Assembly: GCA_029204225.1 (NCBI GenBank)
Contig: CM055100.1
Coordinates: 52,906,875-52,970,874 of the forward strand
Source: Diphasiastrum complanatum
Lineage: Eukaryota > Streptophyta > Lycopodiopsida > Lycopodiales > Lycopodiaceae
Direction of reading: 5' to 3'
DNA: 64,000 nucleotides
Of the stretch, positions 38,583 through 49,674 are shown piece by piece; the first letter of the stretch is position 1, and each line of letters opens with the position of its first letter. A program made the position numbers and the translations under genes. Under the pieces are notes generated by a model. It did no database searches, was not told where the DNA came from, and saw nothing but the letters and a program-made list of their open reading frames with translations.

Positions 38583-39698
38583 TGTTGGAAAGAGGTGTGA
38601 AAGACAAATAACTCAAAAAGAAACGAACACGAAAAGAAACAAACTAAAAAAGAAACAAACTCGAATGAAAAAAAAATGTTTGTGCGCAACAGAATAAGCT
38701 ATTTCCCTCTTTCCTCATGCATGACTACGCCTATCAATCTCGAATAGAACATCAGTGAGAAATCACGTTCGATCTGATTACGTAGCCAAACATTAAGCAT
38801 CAAAACATAAGACAAATAATTTGTCGCGAACAGCTAGACAAATTATTAGTCGCGAAGAGCTAGACTAGTAATCAATCGCGAAAAACAGACAACCAGATTA
38901 AGCAATTAGAAAGCCAGACAGAACGTAGAATAGCATTGCAGGATTGACACAAAATCTGAACGCTGAACAAACAGAGTTGTAATCAGATTAAGTATAATGA
39001 AATATACAGGTCAATAATGCAGGTGAGCACAAAACAATAGCGGACGTAACCGCGTGCTTCACAAAGCTAATCACACAATCTGTAAAGGTGATAAATATTC
39101 TTCTCTGAATACTGAAATGATATTCGATATATACATAAGATTTATAGGTGTGCAGATGAAGAAGGTACAAAAGTGGTTGTGCTATCTGTGGAAGATTGTG
39201 GGTGGTTGTCGTTGTTGTCAAATCTGATAGCACAGTGTATGGAATGAGCGTGAGGAGGCCACGACGTCGGGCTTCGCTAAAATTAACGCTGATGAAAATG
39301 CAAAAAACGTGACACTCCATCAAAATGCCCTGGAAAATGATTTACAAGGTACCTTCGCCTTTCTATAAGGGCACTTTTGACATTTGTAGGACACCTTCAG
39401 CATTTGTAGGGCAGTGTCGTCTTTTTCGCATTTTTTGCCTATTCAAATTTGCTTGTATTTATGCAGATTGTCGCTTTTCTGAAAGTGTCGCCAACACTTA
39501 GTTGCTCAAGGTGGCCCGAAGGTGATAAAGCGACAGTGTCACATTTTTCGCCTGTGGAAATTTTCGAGTAAAAATACAGACTATAGCGACAATCAGTTCA
39601 AATATGCAGATTGTGCGACAACATGAGTAAAAATGCAGCAGCATGAATGGAGGCAGATTAATATAGGATTTAGGAGAGTAGAGGAGATAAATCCAACA
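38583..39698 (-). repeat. 5' LTR of family A type (1116 bp)
   Basis: Minus strand starts TGTTGGATTTATCTCC at 39698 and ends CTTTCCAACA at 38583, directly followed by the primer binding site. It is homologous along its whole length to the 1113-bp LTR at 10422-11534, including the ATGCATGACTACGCCTAT block and the GCGACA-rich interior. Confidence 0.85.
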
Positions 39699-40015
39699 CA
39701 ACGCAAGTAGTAGATACTAGGCCAACACCACCAGAGGAGGCAGGAAGAGAAATTTGCTGCTTAGAAAACTGACCCTCATCCAATACGCCTAGTAAAGTAT
39801 CATCAAAGTCCCAAAGTGAGGATAATATGTCAGGTGAAGGAGAAACACAACGTAAAAGATAGCTAGGATGCTGAGTAAAGCACTGAGTGAGAATTCCAAA
39901 TGCAATCTGAGAATTTCCAAGCTTTGGCAACATATTGGAATGATGAGCAAATCCATCTAGAGCTTCTCGCAAGAATGAAGTGATGGCTATCTTTGACGCC
40001 TGAGGAACTCGCGTT
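39699..40015 (-). pseudogene. Reverse-transcriptase-associated C-terminal fragment (LINE-like)
   Basis: The minus strand reads ITRVPQASKIAITSFLREAL, then KLGNSQIAFGILTQCFTQHP, SYLLRCVSPS and ISLPASSGGVGLVST. The order of a short-helix segment, a TQCFTQHPSYLLR-like block and an LPASSGGVGL block resembles the region after the RT core in LINE-like elements of plants and fungi. The frame is cut at 39698 by the family A LTR, suggesting that LTR inserted into it. The assignment is by pattern only. Confidence 0.4.
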
Positions 40016-40151
40016 ATTATACTGCTCTTCCATCTACTTATGAACTATACTTCACGTTAAATCTGATTTCAGTAGTACCACACACAAACCATCTCTAATG
40101 TCTTCGGTGGACTATACTCTTGTTTCAGAGTATGAATTGATTTTTAAGTCC

Positions 40152-40309
40152 TGTTGGGAAATCAGAACTCTCAAAGCTGTGATTACATTTAGCATAAGCT
40201 GTCTATTAGACTGTTTTTGCATTTAGCAGCTGATTAGAACGGGAGAGTTGTTCCGCAATATTCCTGCTCTCTTCTCTGTTCGAGTTCTTCTATCTCCCTT
40301 GCCCCATCA
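40152..40309 (+). repeat. Candidate 158-bp 5' LTR of family C
   Basis: It starts TGTTGGGAAATC and ends CTTGCCCCATCA, giving imperfect inverted ends, and is followed by a 3-bp gap and the primer binding site TGGTATCAAAGC (40313-40324). No matching 3' copy was found, so the left boundary is an inference. Confidence 0.5.
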
Positions 40310-40312
40310 GAT

Positions 40313-40324
40313 TGGTATCAAAGC
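40313..40324 (+). promoter_or_regulatory. Primer binding site, family C
   Basis: TGGTATCAAAGC differs at one position from TGGTATCAGAGC, the usual copia primer site for initiator tRNA-Met. Confidence 0.7.
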
Positions 40325-40352
40325 TTAGTTCAAATAAACCGAGAGATTAAGT

Positions 40353-42968
40353 TTGTTCTATTTGTATACTGTTATCATGTCTCATATAGGTAGCTCTTCA
40401 TCTTCATCACTCAGTGAAGCTAGAGTCATTGACAAGTTCAATGGTTCTAGCTTCTACATTTGGAAATTAAAACTTAGAATGATGTTGATAGATAAAGATC
40501 TTTGGGATGTAGTAGAAGGTGCAGAACTGAAACCAGAAGATGGTGATCAAGCAAAGACATGAAGGATCAAAGATCAGAAGGCCCTAGCATGTATCACACT
40601 CAATCTGGCCGACTCCCAAATATCTCACGTTACCACATGCAAAACCTCTAAGAAAGCACTGGACTTGTTATCAAGTCTTTATGAGACTCACGATGTAACC
40701 ACGAGATTACATCTTAGAAGAAAGTTCTTTACTCTTAGCATGTCTGATTCTACTGCCATCACTTCTCACATCAACAACTTCAAGTCCCTGTTAGATCAAT
40801 TATTAGTTGTAGGATGTTCTATTCAAGATGATGATGCCGTTATGACCTTGTTTTCTTCTCTTCCAATATGAGCACTTTGTGTTGATGATCTCCACAAAAC
40901 CTGACCTCACTCTTCAAAAGGTGATCGGTCATCTTCTTCAAGAAAAAATACGGAGAAAGACTAGCAACCTGTCCATCAAAGACAAATCTATGGCTCTATA
41001 CACCAAGAAGAAAGACTATTCCAAGGGCAAGAGTCAAGTGCAACAGCAACAACAGAAGCCTCACACTCAAAGTGAGCATGGTGGATCGCGCAAGAAGCTT
41101 TTCTGCAGATATTGCAAAAGAGCTAATCACGACATCAAGGAGTGTCGCATCAGGATCTACAATGAGGCAAAGAAGCAACAACAACAACAACAGCCAGACT
41201 CCTCCAACACGACGGAATTCAAGGAGTCTGATACACATTTGTTAATGGCTTACAACAGCAATGAAGACTGTGATAGCTCGTACCTAAAAATCAACGCTAC
41301 CCAACACATGACCTCTCGCAAGGAATGGTTTACGGAGTACACAACTTACAGTAGAGACCAATTTATCTACCTCGGAGATTCTAGCACCATACGCGTGAAA
41401 GACAAGGGAGCAGTGAAGATCAGCTTCAACAACGATCTGTCCATTTATGTTCCTAATGTCCTTCATGCTCCTCAGTTGTCAAAGAACCTGTTATTAGTCT
41501 CTAAGATAACTGATGAGGGCTACACTGTTACTTTTTCATTTGAGCAGTGTACAATACTCGAGGAAGGTACTACTCTGACTACATGCACTAGAGTCGAAAA
41601 TCTTTACGTACTCTCTAATTCAGTTGCATTAGCTAGTATCTCTGATGAAAATGTAAACGATAGTGCTGTTATGTGGCATAGTCGATTTGGACACGTGAAT
41701 ACAAAATCACTTTCTTATATGCGTTGTAATAATTTAGTTGATGATTTGAATTTCCCGTCTTCATTAGATAGGAAATCTTTCTTTTGTGAATCATGCATCT
41801 ATGGGAAGCACTCTAGAAGCAAGTTTCCAAAATCACACTCCATCAAAACAAAGCATGTATTAGATCTTGTATCACTTTCATAGATGATTACTCTAGATGG
41901 TCTATAGCCATGTTCATTAAGCACAAATATGAAGCCTTTGAATGCTTCAAGAGATTCAAGGCCATGGTTGAGACACAAACGTCTAGGAAAGTGAAAGCAC
42001 TCCGAACTGATGGTGGCGGCGAATACATCTCTAACGAGATGTCCGACTACATGCTTGAACATGGTATTAGAAGACAATTCACCACTTCCTATTTATAAGG
42101 ATCACCAAATGAAGATCTGACTAGATCCTGTTGCAAAACAACCAAAAGGACACCTGTGGAGCAAAACCACCCATCCAAACCTAGATCCCTCCTGGAGTTT
42201 CCTCCTGAACCTAGCCCCCAAGCCATAGTGAAGAACTAAGAGAGAGGAGGAGAAACTAGCTCAAGAAACTCAATTTTCAATAGGAGGATGGGCGATTTTC
42301 CAATGGACATATTCTCCTCATGAGAGAGAGAATATTTTCCCTAGGATTCCCATGCAACCTATATTGAGCTATGGACCTCCTATTATTGCATTAAAACAGT
42401 CATTCACTATGCATGTGCTCCTATGTCCAATTATAGGTCTGGGCCCTCATATGATTATTAATTACTTTACAGGCCAAGCCCGGAATGACGAGGCATAACC
42501 AATAACCATATACACCTGGAATGACCAGCTATCCACGTCAGGAATTATTCCGATTCTCTTGTACAGGTAATGGACGTAACACTATTCACCTCAACAGAAC
42601 GGGTTTGCAGAAAGGAAGAATCGAACCCTTCTCAACTCAGCCAAATCCATGCTACATCAAGCACACCTATCTGCAAAGTTATGGGCATAAGCTATTGCCA
42701 CAGCCTGTTACGTGCAGAACAGATCCAGCACCAAAGCTGTCAACAACAAGACTCCTCATGAAGTTTGGCATGGGCACAAGCCTAGTGTCAACCATTTAAA
42801 AATCTTTGGTTGTATATGTTTTGTTCACATTCATAAACAACTTAGGAAGAAGCTGGATCTTAGGACAAATAAATGTATTTTCATTGGCTATCCTGATGAA
42901 CATAAGGCTTATAAAGTTTATGATCCATCCACCAATGTAGTATTTGTCTCTAGGGATGTAATAGTTTA
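40353..42968 (+). mobile_element. Ty1/copia family C, gag to integrase, interrupted
   Basis: Gag starts MSHIGSSSSSSLSEARVIDK at 40377 and passes stop codons at 40560 and 40869. A new frame at 40879-41883 carries a zinc knuckle CRYCKRANHDIKEC and a poly-Gln stretch. The protease position reads LKINATQHMT where an LDSGATQHM active site is expected, so the catalytic Asp is lost. Then come the pre-integrase block VMWHSRFGHVNTKSL and CESCIYGKHSRSKF. A frameshift follows before integrase core ALRTDGGGEYISNEMSDYML (41910-42098). A 488-bp insertion sits at 42094-42581. Coding resumes at NGFAERKNRTL and continues through QNRSSTKAVNNKTPHEVWHG, IFGCICFVHIHKQL and KVYDPSTNVVFVSRDVIV to 42968. Reverse transcriptase, RNase H and the 3' LTR are missing. 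Confidence 0.85.
42094..42581 (-). mobile_element. 488-bp insertion, candidate solo LTR
   Basis: It splits the integrase codons for TSY|SPQQNG and is flanked by a 5-bp direct repeat CTATT (42089-42093 and 42582-42586). Removing one repeat and the insert restores the reading frame. On the minus strand it starts TGTTACGTCC and ends GGTGATCCTTATA, i.e. TG...TA ends. LTR-like size, 5-bp duplication and absence of coding suggest a solo LTR with non-canonical ends. Confidence 0.65.
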
Positions 42969-43152
42969 ATAACATACATATTATGATTTTTAACAACCAT
43001 CGATAAACGATGCTATGTCATTTCATCCTATCTTACGTAGCATGGATTCTTCCAACGTTGATGTTCCTTCTACAAAACTTGCAGCTAAAAAGGTGATCAT
43101 TATGGAGAATATATGACAGAAATCAATTGACAAATTTTCTACTTTGAATATT
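42969..43152 (+). other. Continuation of copia polyprotein remnant to LTR junction
   Basis: Weak copia-like coding (SMDSSNVDVP, TKLAAKKV) continues after the stop at 42967 up to the LTR at 43153. There is no purine tract before the LTR. Confidence 0.35.
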
Positions 43153-43641
43153 GTTAGCAGCGCTTACTGCTTATTAGCGGAAGTACATCAAGTAGAGTTA
43201 TCAATTACTCAGAGATAGTCTAGAGTATGCGGCTTCATCCGCTATTGTTTTGTACTCGCATTATCTAATTTGTACATGATACTTACTGAATCAATCATAC
43301 TTTCTTATTGTGTGCAGTATTATGTCAGAATGTATGCAAGCCTCTTTGAAATTATTTGTACTTGTTAAATCTCTTATTGATTAATCTTAATTGTCATGAT
43401 TCAAGACTGCAATATTATATATCTGTCAATCGCACTCTGTAATTGTTTGTCTATGAAATCACTTTAGTACTAATGATTTCAAAGTTAGTTACTAAAAGAT
43501 TGTTTTGACGATTGTCGGGATAACTTTGTTCATTTTTTATAAGGAATCGTACATTAGAGGAAGGATTATTCCGTAGAGCTTGACAGATCGTTGTTATACT
43601 TTGATTTCATTACTATCGTATTCTCTTTCCTTCTTTAACTA
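43153..43641 (+). repeat. LTR family D (copy 2), about 487 bp
   Basis: It starts TGTTAGCAGCGCTTACTG; its first 210 bp match 2499-2712. It ends just before TGGTATCAGAGC at 43642, so in this copy it has the position of a 5' LTR. Confidence 0.7.
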
Positions 43642-43712
43642 TGGTATCAGAGCAATGTCTGGACTCAAGGTGACAAACGGTGATTCTCCTATACATCAAC
43701 TTTGCATCTAGA
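43642..43712 (+). pseudogene. Primer binding site and truncated gag, family D
   Basis: The perfect primer site TGGTATCAGAGC (43642-43653) is followed by an ATG and a short frame LKVTNGDSPIHQLCI. That frame matches the middle of gag seen at 610-640 (LKMSNGDSLHNH). Everything after about 43712 is unrelated, so the element is deleted a few codons into gag. Confidence 0.6.
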
Positions 43713-44784
43713 CAATCAATAGAAGTCAAGTAACAGAAAACAAATGGCCTTTGCCTTTGCATGTCCATGCAATTGATCTAAAGTGACTCTCAGGTCACAT
43801 ATGCCTAATATTAGCTTTGACTTTAACCTAACTTGACTCTCATAGGCAAAACCATGCCTAAGTCAAATTAATCAATGATTAATAATTGTGATTGTCTATT
43901 AACCTAGACCCCAATACACATTTTCACTTACAATTTCATCACTTATCAGACATGCCTTGTACTTTTTCGAGTTACACATTGAGAACATTGCATATTTTCC
44001 ATGGGTCAATGAGATGGTTGACACAACATGGGTCTTTGACAAATTTATCTAGACAATTTAAAACATGTCAGATATTTGGAGAGTACTTGTGATTTTTAAA
44101 AAATGCTACCATTAGCTAAGCATTTACGTTTATCATTCGAGAGTTCGTTAAGGTGCACAACAACCTCAAACCATTGGGCACACTAGAGCGGAAGACAAGA
44201 GCCACAATTTATAAGGCTTATAGTTCTTTCATTATTATGATCGAATGAGATGCAGACTATCGTGAAAGAGCCACATCTTGTATTCATTGCCCTAATGAGG
44301 GTTTTAACATTCTGCGAATAAATTTTTTGCAAGTTTTGCGAGTTTCTTCCACCCATGCTCCAACAAAATGGTAGCACATGGGGTGCTACTCTTTTTATGC
44401 AACTATATGATTTTTTAAGAACAAGAATTGTGATTTGATGCATACTTAAAAAATTTGACTATTTATCAAATTCTAAATAGGTCCACCACAAAATACTTTG
44501 TTACTCTATAAATACAGGTTTACCTCTATTTTTTTTTAAACTGTTCTTGAAGTTGTAAAAATTAACATGCCGGCATGATAGCCTGCAAAATTTTTTATTT
44601 CAAAATTTTTTTGAAGAACTTTTTGAACAAATAAATCTCTTTTTGGAGCTGATTTGGCTAGGATGTCAGTGTGCTAGCCGAGTAAATTATAAAATAGAAA
44701 AACTATTTTGACACATTTGAGAACCAAATTTTGAGTAAAAACATTATTTCAGAATATTTATTTCAATATCCAAACATGTGAGAA

Positions 44785-44912
44785 TTTTTTTTTTTGCAGC
44801 CAACCTAGATAACACGTCAACGTGCTAAGGATCTCGCCAAATTTTTTTTTTTTCCTGCGAGATCCTTAGCACGCCGGCGTGCTATCTAGGTTGGTTGCAA
44901 AAAAAAAAAAAA
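44785..44912. repeat. Foldback with ~50-bp arms
   Basis: The left arm TTTTGCAGCCAACCTAGATA extends into GTGCTAAGGATCTCGC. The right arm is its complement, with a T-rich loop between. It is probably a small MITE; no target duplication was resolved because poly-T/A flanks both ends. Confidence 0.7.
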
Positions 44913-45080
44913 TTATTTGAAATTTCTTTTACTTAGTGAGATTTTTAACTATGTACCAAACCACATTCTTAATAATAAACATTGAAGTAGTAGCATAAAA
45001 AGGGTGGCATGGGCTATCTTTTTGTTGAATGATGGCAAGAAAGAAACTCATAAAACTCGCAAAATGCCAAGGCCTCCTAT

Positions 45081-45245
45081 TGATAGACATGCTACACATG
45101 ATGCAAACTATCGTGAAAGAGCTACATCTTGTATTCATTGTCATATGCCCTAATGATAGACATGGCTACACATGATGCACACTATCGTGAAAGAGCTACA
45201 TCTTGTATTCATTGTCCTACGCCCCAATGATAGACATGGCTACAC
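45081..45245. repeat. 73/74-bp tandem repeat, 2.2 copies
   Basis: TGATAGACATGGCTACAC starts recur at 45081, 45154 and 45228, each followed (in full copies) by ACTATCGTGAAAGAGCTAC and CTTGTATTCATTG. Confidence 0.85.
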
Positions 45246-46957
45246 TATGAACCTTCTATACATGTTTATGAACATGTAAGAATAACAATTGCAAACTTGT
45301 ACATTGCTCAATTCAACAAGACGTTAAAGTTGTGCAACTTGCATCTAAGATCTAAGTTCATAATTTAAACTTTATTGTTTTTCTTTGCTTTGCATTTTAT
45401 TCCCAAACTACAAACTTCCAATGTCTAAGAATTCAAAGAAGGGTATATTGACAACCATCAATAATTAACAACCATGCTTAATCTAAAATCTAAATTGGCA
45501 ATCTTGTATGTTGGTGTCTCATTTTACAATTTCACAAGCTCAATGCAACAAAAGTATCACGGTTGAACAAGTCAAAGTGACTCCATCAACGTCCGAACTC
45601 TAGAGAAATACCACCTAGTTCCAAAACCCTAAGCTTGTTGATTGGTGTTTCAATGATGCTAACAAGTTCTATCCTTGTCTTGGCACACACCAAGCACTCG
45701 AGGATGAGTTGCTTATTTTTAAGGGCATTAAACTCACTTGTAAAAAATCATTGGCCTAGTAGAGGTTGACATGTTGGAAGCAATGACATGGTAGGAGAAG
45801 TGGAAAATGTTTTTCCAAATTATTGTGCATGAATACACAATAGTTTTGATGTGAAGTTTTCTTTCATTTGCATCAAAAGGAGAAACAAATTCTCCACAAT
45901 TTAGCAAGAGATGCTAATGTACATGCACACCAATGTATGCATGTGAAGCATACAAAAAATGCCAAGAAGCCCATGCAAACTCTACGAGTCACGAAGCATG
46001 AAAATAGTCAAGTCTATCGACACAAAATCAATGTGCTAGCAAGCTCATAGAAAGTGTTCCTCCATTGGGTGGTTTTAGTGATTACAAGTTATTTCCCACC
46101 TCTTACTACGATCTATTATTCTTGCATTGGGAGGCTTTAGTAAGTGCAAGTCCACCTCCTATGATAATCTGTCATATACCTCACATACCTACCACCTAGT
46201 TTCATACTTCTAAAGTCCAAACCAATCTTTAGATATGTCACTCTTGCCTCACCACACAACAAGCACAAGGCTATAGCTTTGATGATGTTGAGAGGTTTGT
46301 TGATAAGGAGCTTGTTGAGGAGTGTTGATGATCATGCTTCTTGGTACTATCAACCTATGGGATCATAGAGATTCGAACCTAGGTGGGCGAGCCAAACTCA
46401 AGCATGATACACAAACTCACCATGTGTGGGAAGCTGTTAGGATGACAATGTGGAGACTTGGGGACTAGAGCTCCACAAAATTACTAACATGTTGAATAAG
46501 TAGTTTTTAGCCTAGAGAGTTGCAAACTTGTTATTTTGTCCTCTGCACAATAGGTAGGAAGCATAAGGCTAGAGCCTATTTGTAATACGTTGAGGAATGA
46601 TGATGATGAGGAGACTTTGAGACAAGTTCTACAGAAGAGCTAGGAAGGTGTCACAAAATCTAGTGCTAGGGAGCTACCAACAGATTGATCATTGTCGTTC
46701 AAAGCTACTAGAATAAGATGTAAACAATCTTGAAAGTCCAAACTCCAAAATATATTGACATTATACTCATAATTTATGATTTATAGCCATTTTATATTAG
46801 TTTTGAATATCATGTAACATGAGTCTGAATAATAGAGTAAGTAATGATTACTTGTTACAATTTAAAGTTTCTTGTCTTTGATATATTGATGACTATAACA
46901 TGCATCACCAAAAGCTGGTCTGTCTCATATACTATATGTGCACAAAACAGATCAAAA

Positions 46958-47395
46958 GTTTGTAATAGATACGCGTAACATGTATTTTTTACCCCTTGCT
47001 TGTTCAACTCTCCAATTCTGCATTTATCCAGCTGATTCGGAACCAGCTCAAATGAGAAAACCAGCTGGATTCAATATCGGTCAGTTCCAAATCAGCTAGC
47101 AACATTAACTAAGACCAAAAATGAAGTTGATAGCTATTGATTTCTAGTGCACCTTATTAATCCAAGGACTAACCCTGTTAAGAAGGGATTTGGTAGCTTT
47201 AGATTTTTAACATTGGTTCTTGCCTCACAATTGAAATCATGTGATTTAGTACATCACCCAGCCTTGAAATCCTAGATTCACTGTTGATGGATACACTAAA
47301 AGATCTATTGAGGCTTAGAATGAGTACCAGCACATCAAATTAAATGCTCCTTGGAATACTTCATGAAAAAGAGTGCATGTGTATTCCATTCATAG
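46958..47395 (+). repeat. 438-bp direct repeat, copy A
   Basis: It begins GTTTGTAATAGATACGCG and ends TTCATAG. It matches 48552-48989 with about 11 differences by eye (roughly 97% identity). Confidence 0.95.
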
Positions 47396-47919
47396 GGGGA
47401 GACCTAGAGGTTCTAGGAGGGGGGGGGCTGAGTTCGCTTTTTGTAGACAAGAGTGGAGCATCACAGGCAGCCGTCGACCAGGCATCATCACAGTGGGTAG
47501 GGCCATCCCAGGGCGTTGGATCACACCCACCTGACACACAGACACGCAGTGGTAGACACAGGGGTGGGGGCAAGCAGAGGGAGGGCAGAGGAGGGGAGAG
47601 AGGCAGAGGCGGAGGTAGAGGCAAGGGGAGGATCCAAAGCCAGAGCACGCAGCAGAGAGCTAGAGCACACGACAGTTCCAGGGCCACACCACGGCATATG
47701 GCTCCCTCCAGCCAGTTTTGATTCATCTACAGACCATTGGGATCTGTAGTCAGACACAGATTCAGATGATGATTTCTACCATGACTCTGACGAGCCTTAG
47801 TTGTGTAGTTTTTATTATGTTCATGGAACATCATCGTACTCCATTTTGGTGCCATGTGGCCCGATATTATATAATACGATGATCCTATTCACAACAGTGT
47901 AATGATTCAGTACTGTTCT

Positions 47920-48031
47920 TTGTGTGTGTGTGTGTGCGTGTGCGTGTGCGTGTGCGTGTGCGTGTGCGTGCGTGTGCGTGCGTGCGTGCGTGTGTGTGCG
48001 TGTGTGCGTGTGTGTGTGCGTGTGTGTGTGT
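47920..48031. repeat. (TG)n/(CGTG)n microsatellite
   Basis: Interrupted TG and CGTG units. Confidence 0.95.
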
Positions 48032-48187
48032 GAGAGAGAGAGAGAGAGGGAGGGAGAGTATGGTTGAAAAACGATTCCATATGGTTGAAAAATGCTTCAG
48101 TACGGTTCAGGACGATGCAGTATGGTGATTGGTTCAAAACACTTAGCATGGTTTTTGTTGAGCATTTTTGTTTAGTTTGTTGGATCT

Positions 48188-48222
48188 GAGAGAGATAACG
48201 AGAGAGAGAGAGAGAGAGAGAG

Positions 48223-48289
<67 letters not shown>

Positions 48290-48306
48290 CAGAGCGAGAG
48301 AGAGAC
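48188..48306. repeat. (GA)n microsatellite with GATAACGA interruptions
   Basis: GA repeats broken by two ATAACG units near the start. Confidence 0.95.
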
Positions 48307-48551
48307 AGAGGGGGGAGAATTTTGGGGCATCATGTTTTTTTATTAATGCACCTGGGAAGCGTAAACCTGGGAGTTAATGCACCTAAACTAGACCATCATG
48401 CACCCGAAACATTCGGCAATTAGAGCTTTCACCTGATACCCATATTGCACAAAAAAAAACCAAAAAAAAAAATTAAAGGATAAAAAAAAAACGTTTCTGG
48501 AAAAAAATTCCATATTTCCGAAACGCGTTTCAGAAACGCAGTGCAACTATG

Positions 48552-48989
48552 GTTTGTAATAGATACGCGTAACGTATATTTTGTACCTCTTGCTTGTTCA
48601 ACTCTCCAATTCTGCATTTATCCAGCTGATTCGGAACCAGCTCAAATGAGAAAACCAGCTGGATTCAATATCGGTCAGTTCCAAATCAGCTAGCAACATT
48701 AACTAAGACCAAAAATGAAGTTGATAGCTATTGATTTCTAGTGCAACTTATTAATCCAAGGACTAACCCTGTTAAGAAGGGATTTGCTAGCTTTAGATTT
48801 TCAACATTGGTTCTTGCCTCACAATTGAAATCATGTGATTTAGGACATCACCCAGCCTTAAAATCCTAGATTCACTGTTGATGGATACACTAAAAGATCT
48901 ATTGAGGCTTAGAATGAGTACCAGCACATCAAATTAAATGCTCCTTGGAATACTTCATGAAAAAGAGTGCATGTGTATTCAGTTCATAG
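48552..48989 (+). repeat. 438-bp direct repeat, copy A'
   Basis: Same length and ends as copy A at 46958-47395. Confidence 0.95.
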
Positions 48990-49674
48990 TCCATAATGTG
49001 GCATCTATTCCTAGTGCATAATGTGGCACGTGAAAACCATGTCACCATTCCATTCCAAACCTGTAAGTTGTCACACGCACTCTAAAATGAGCAAAATTGT
49101 TTCAATAAAAACAACGAAAAATAGTATATGATACTTGGTTCTTATCAAGAACTCCGATATATAGACTGATTGTAAAACTAGGGCATCATCTTGAACACCC
49201 TAGCAAGATCTTTGCAATTCATGGCAGAGGACTTACTTAGAAGAATCCAAAAAAAAATTGTCGCGAAGGAGCAACAATACTAAGCATCAAACCAGCTTCA
49301 TGGCTTGAAAGGTAGATATACAAAAAGTTGAGTAGCAATAACTTGTGAAGTAGAATGCTAAATATCATAAACGAATGAAACACTATATTCAATACCCAAG
49401 AACATAAAGGACATTGATGGCTCAGATATTTGGATAGGCCGCTTTGCAGCTAATTTCAGCTAACAAGGAGATGCTTTCGGTAACTAAGAAAGCAATGACA
49501 CTCACCAATCATGTTTTTACAACAGCAAACTGGCCCACTTGCACAAACAAAAGAAGGCTTTTATACATCCGTGGTTTCGATTGCTTGATTTTGACTGTGT
49601 TGAAGGATACCTTTCTCACAGCAGATGTTATGTTAAGAAACAAAAATAACCCAAAAATGGTGTCTCATTCGGGT
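48990..49674. other. 3' flank of the WD-repeat gene
   Basis: Sequence downstream of the minus-strand stop at 49675. The plus-strand open frame at 49444-49836 is antisense to the last exon and flank and has no recognised domain. Confidence 0.4.

Larger units (their letters stand above)
43713..46957. other. AT-rich spacer with a hairpin and a 73-bp tandem repeat
   Basis: No gene was recognised. Two local structures stand out: an inverted repeat at 44785-44912 and a tandem repeat at 45081-45245. A further diverged copy of the repeat core (ACTATCGTGAAAGAG) lies near 44253. Confidence 0.5.
47396..48551 (+). mobile_element. 1.16-kb insertion between the 438-bp repeats
   Basis: The first 350 bp encode a Gly/Arg-rich stretch (RGGERGRGGGRGKGR within 47344-47721). 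In the overlapping frame at 47516-47749 there is an acidic end, SSTDHWDL, a stop, then DTDSDDDFYHDSDEP. Such an ending could be the C-terminus of a hAT-like transposase, but no conserved core is present, so this is weak. It is followed by a long (TG)n/(CG)n run (47920-48031) and GA runs. The right end reads GTGCAACTATG. Its reverse complement CATAGTTGCAC resembles the ends of the hAT MITE at 60885 (CAAGGTTGCAC). Probably the 3' part of a hAT-type element. Confidence 0.4.

Noticed and set aside
39498-39972. Minus-strand frames spanning the LTR border
   Set aside because: Only the part above 39698 shows coding character; the rest is LTR sequence read through by chance.
40152-43641. 40152-40309 and 43153-43641 as the LTR pair of one copia element
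   Set aside because: They are not homologous; the second matches 2499-2712 and is followed by its own primer site.
47907-48149. His/Thr and Val/Arg repeat frames
   Set aside because: Translation of (TG)n/(CGTG)n; low complexity.
46958-48989. The two 438-bp repeats as LTRs of one element
   Set aside because: Shared sequence extends beyond any TG...CA ends, there is no primer site or purine tract, and no 5-bp duplication flanks the pair.
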